A DNA stretch of 8,002 bases, taken from positions 1-8,002 of the forward strand of contig CALCDN010000195.1 in NCBI GenBank assembly GCA_937900755.1, in the 5' to 3' direction. This stretch comes from an uncultured Acetobacter sp. (GTDB taxonomy: Bacteria > Pseudomonadota > Alphaproteobacteria > Acetobacterales > Acetobacteraceae). A program made the position numbers and the translations under genes. How positions within the stretch are numbered: the first letter of the stretch is position 1; the number at the start of each line of letters is the position of its first letter. Under the pieces are notes generated by a model, which worked only from the letters and a program-made list of their open reading frames with translations, was not told the DNA's origin and did not search any database. Positions 6,714 to 8,002 of the stretch are shown here, in pieces.

Positions 6714-7454
6714 ATGTCGGTTCATCTTCCCGAAGTTCTGCTAAGCGGCGGCATGGTCAGGACTGGGGTTTCTTCCTTTCTGCTTGCGTTCCCCGCACTG
6801 TTTTCCATTGTAAACCCGTTTGGCGCCGCCCTTATTTTTGCGCAGGCTTCCGCAGGCCGTTCCCAGCGGGAGATCATGGCGCTTGCGCGGCTGGTTTCTT
6901 TTTATTCCTTCATGCTGGTTATTGTCTCGCTCTGGCTGGGTGGGATTGTGCTGGCGTTTTTTGGCGTGACTGTTAACGCCCTGCGTGTCGCGGGGGGGCT
7001 GGTTGTGGCCGTGCGGGCCTGGGACCTGCTGCAAAGCCCCGAAAGCGTTGAAGCACAGAAGGAAAAGCAGGCGTTGCAGGGCGGGCGCACGGTCATGGCC
7101 CCCAACTGGGCGGATTCCGCGTTTTTTCCGCTGGCCATGCCATTTACCGTGGGGCCGGGCACCATTGCCGTGGCCATTGCCCTGGGCTCTGGCTGCCCAT
7201 CGGGCCATTCATTCTGGGCCTATTCAGCGGGCACAACACTGGCGGCCATTTGCGTGGTGCTGAGTGTGTGGGCTGCCTATTCCAGCTCGGAAAAACTGGT
7301 GTCCATGCTGGGTGTAACCGGCACGCGCATTGTCAGCCGTATGGCGGCACTGGTCCTGCTGTGCATTGGCGTGCAAATTCTGGCTGCTGGTGTGCAGGGT
7401 TTTGCAACAGATATGTGGCATAACCTGCTCAAGGGCGCGCAGCACCCGGCCTGA
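6714..7454 (+). CDS. MarC family integral membrane protein
   Basis: Member of the MarC (UPF0056) family of inner-membrane proteins, 246 aa. The function is not settled. The family name comes from the E. coli mar locus, but later work did not support a role in multidrug resistance, and some relatives are annotated as amino-acid (NAAT-type) transporters. Six membrane segments can be picked out at about 18-43, 58-82, 87-105, 137-159, 167-189 and 207-228. Family signatures are FSIVNPFGAALIF (30-42), FFPLAMPFTVGPGTIA (137-152) and GVTGTRIVSRM (200-210). A hydrophilic loop rich in K, Q and E lies at 108-130. ATG 6714 is chosen, with a purine-rich GGCGGGG just upstream; an in-frame ATG at 6753 is an alternative. 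It starts 50 bp after the MprF-like gene with no terminator between, so it may be the last gene of the lysK transcript. Confidence 0.9.
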   Translation: MSVHLPEVLLSGGMVRTGVSSFLLAFPALFSIVNPFGAALIFAQASAGRSQREIMALARLVSFYSFMLVIVSLWLGGIVLAFFGVTVNALRVAGGLVVAVRAWDLLQSPESVEAQKEKQALQGGRTVMAPNWADSAFFPLAMPFTVGPGTIAVAIALGSGCPSGHSFWAYSAGTTLAAICVVLSVWAAYSSSEKLVSMLGVTGTRIVSRMAALVLLCIGVQILAAGVQGFATDMWHNLLKGAQHPA

Positions 7455-7466
7455 CCATATGGCGCC

Positions 7467-7489
7467 ATGCCTCCCGAACGGAGCGGCAT
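7467..7489. other. Weak imperfect hairpin downstream of marC
   Basis: ATGCCTCC (7467-7474) can pair with GGAG and GCAT (7480-7489) across a 5-base loop with a 2-base bulge. It overlaps the end of a 10-base palindrome, ATGGCGCCAT, at 7459-7468. Neither has a T tract. It may be part of a tandem 3'-end structure with the stronger hairpin at 7506-7540, or chance. Confidence 0.25.
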
Positions 7490-7505
7490 TGACCTGTTGA
7501 GGCGC

Positions 7506-7540
7506 CCCTCCTCCATGCCCTGACGGCAAAAGGAGGAGGG
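7506..7540. terminator. GC-rich hairpin between convergent marC and rlmJ
   Basis: CCCTCCTCC (7506-7514) and GGAGGAGGG (7532-7540) form a perfect 9-bp stem. The 17-base interval contains an inner 4-bp stem (TGCC 7516-7519 with GGCA 7525-7528). It is centred in the 94-bp gap between convergent stop codons, the expected place for a bidirectional terminator. It lacks a T tract on either strand, so it might instead act with Rho or protect 3' ends. Confidence 0.45.
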
Positions 7541-7548
7541 TGTCGGAA

Positions 7549-8002
7549 TTATTCGGGCACCAGTTCACTCACCGTGGCTTCAAACGCGCCAAGGGCTGTT
7601 TTCAGCCTGTCCAGTTGCTGCTGTGCCTGTACGGCAAAGCCGTAAGGGGGAGCAATAACCAAAAGCCCCGCGCCATTGAGCGCATCGGGGTTGTGGGGGG
7701 GGCGCATCAGCAGTTCGGCAACCAGCACATTGCGGTGTCCGGCCTGTTCCACGCTGGTATGGAACTGGCGCACCGGTGTTCTGTGCTTGATGGGGTACCA
7801 GACCGCAACCATGCCCGCGCCAAAGCGGGTGTGAATACTCTGGAGGGCCTTGCCCAGCCGGTCGAACTCTCCGGGTTCTTCAAAGGGGGGGTCGATCAGC
7901 ACAAGGCCGCGTCTGGCGGTTTTGGGGGGGAGCAGGGCGCGCCGGCGTTCATCCGCCTCGCGCTCGTGCACGGGGATGGTGGGCGGGCCTGGGCACAGCC
8001 GG
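7549..8002 (-). CDS. rlmJ: 23S rRNA (adenine(2030)-N6)-methyltransferase RlmJ, 3' part
   Basis: C-terminal portion of RlmJ, the SAM-dependent enzyme that methylates N6 of A2030 (E. coli numbering) in 23S rRNA. About 150 residues are visible up to the TAA at 7551-7549. The frame is open across the right edge, so the start and the SAM-binding motif I lie outside (full RlmJ is about 280 aa). The key motif is GLVLIDPPFE, the N6-adenine methyltransferase motif IV in its DPPF form (E. coli has DPPY). Further typical segments are MVAVWYPIKHR and the C-terminal GLLVIAPPYGF. A GTG at 7971 lies inside the gene and should not be taken as its start. Relatives were once linked with DNA uptake (ComJ), but the rRNA methylation role is the established one. 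The visible coding sequence contains three C tracts of 7-8 bases. Confidence 0.92.
   Translation of the reverse strand, partial: RLCPGPPTIPVHEREADERRRALLPPKTARRGLVLIDPPFEEPGEFDRLGKALQSIHTRFGAGMVAVWYPIKHRTPVRQFHTSVEQAGHRNVLVAELLMRPPHNPDALNGAGLLVIAPPYGFAVQAQQQLDRLKTALGAFEATVSELVPE

Overview
The window looks like a stretch of core chromosome from a GC-rich alphaproteobacterium, probably an acetic acid bacterium (Acetobacteraceae). I base this on the GC-rich base and codon use, the order xerD-accA (common in alphaproteobacteria), a class I (archaeal-type) lysyl-tRNA synthetase, and general protein character. The family placement is by recognition only and was not computed. There is no sign of a prophage, IS element, CRISPR array, tRNA or rRNA.

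Layout. On the + strand, xerD (26-958) and accA (1040-1996) lie in tandem. accA is followed by two hairpins; the second is a good intrinsic terminator whose DNA also encodes the C-terminus of the convergent gene. That gene, on the - strand (2048-2803), is a stand-alone CinA-type molybdopterin-binding-domain protein. A divergent intergenic region (2804-2959) with three TTGACC hexamers separates it from a + strand run of three genes: lysK (class I LysRS, 2960-4579), an MprF-like membrane protein (4597-6663) and a MarC-family membrane protein (6714-7454). A 94-bp convergent gap containing a GC-rich hairpin leads to the 3' part of rlmJ on the - strand, which is cut by the right window edge.

How the genes relate. 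xerD serves chromosome-dimer resolution and accA serves the first step of fatty-acid synthesis. lysK makes Lys-tRNA(Lys), which is the aminoacyl donor of canonical MprF. The pair lysK-mprF, 17 bp apart, would therefore normally read as a synthetase coupled to lipid lysylation. Here, however, the MprF-like protein keeps all of the roughly 14 membrane segments but only about 140 residues of the cytosolic synthase domain. The C-terminal catalytic lobe is absent and no remnant follows before marC. This is the most unusual gene in the window: probably a flippase-type or repurposed MprF rather than a working lysyl-PG synthase.

Other points of interest are the terminator overlapping coding sequence, a possible leaderless lysK transcript, and long G tracts that all lie on the + strand whatever the gene direction. 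I see no evidence for a wholly new multigene system; most of the window is ordinary housekeeping.
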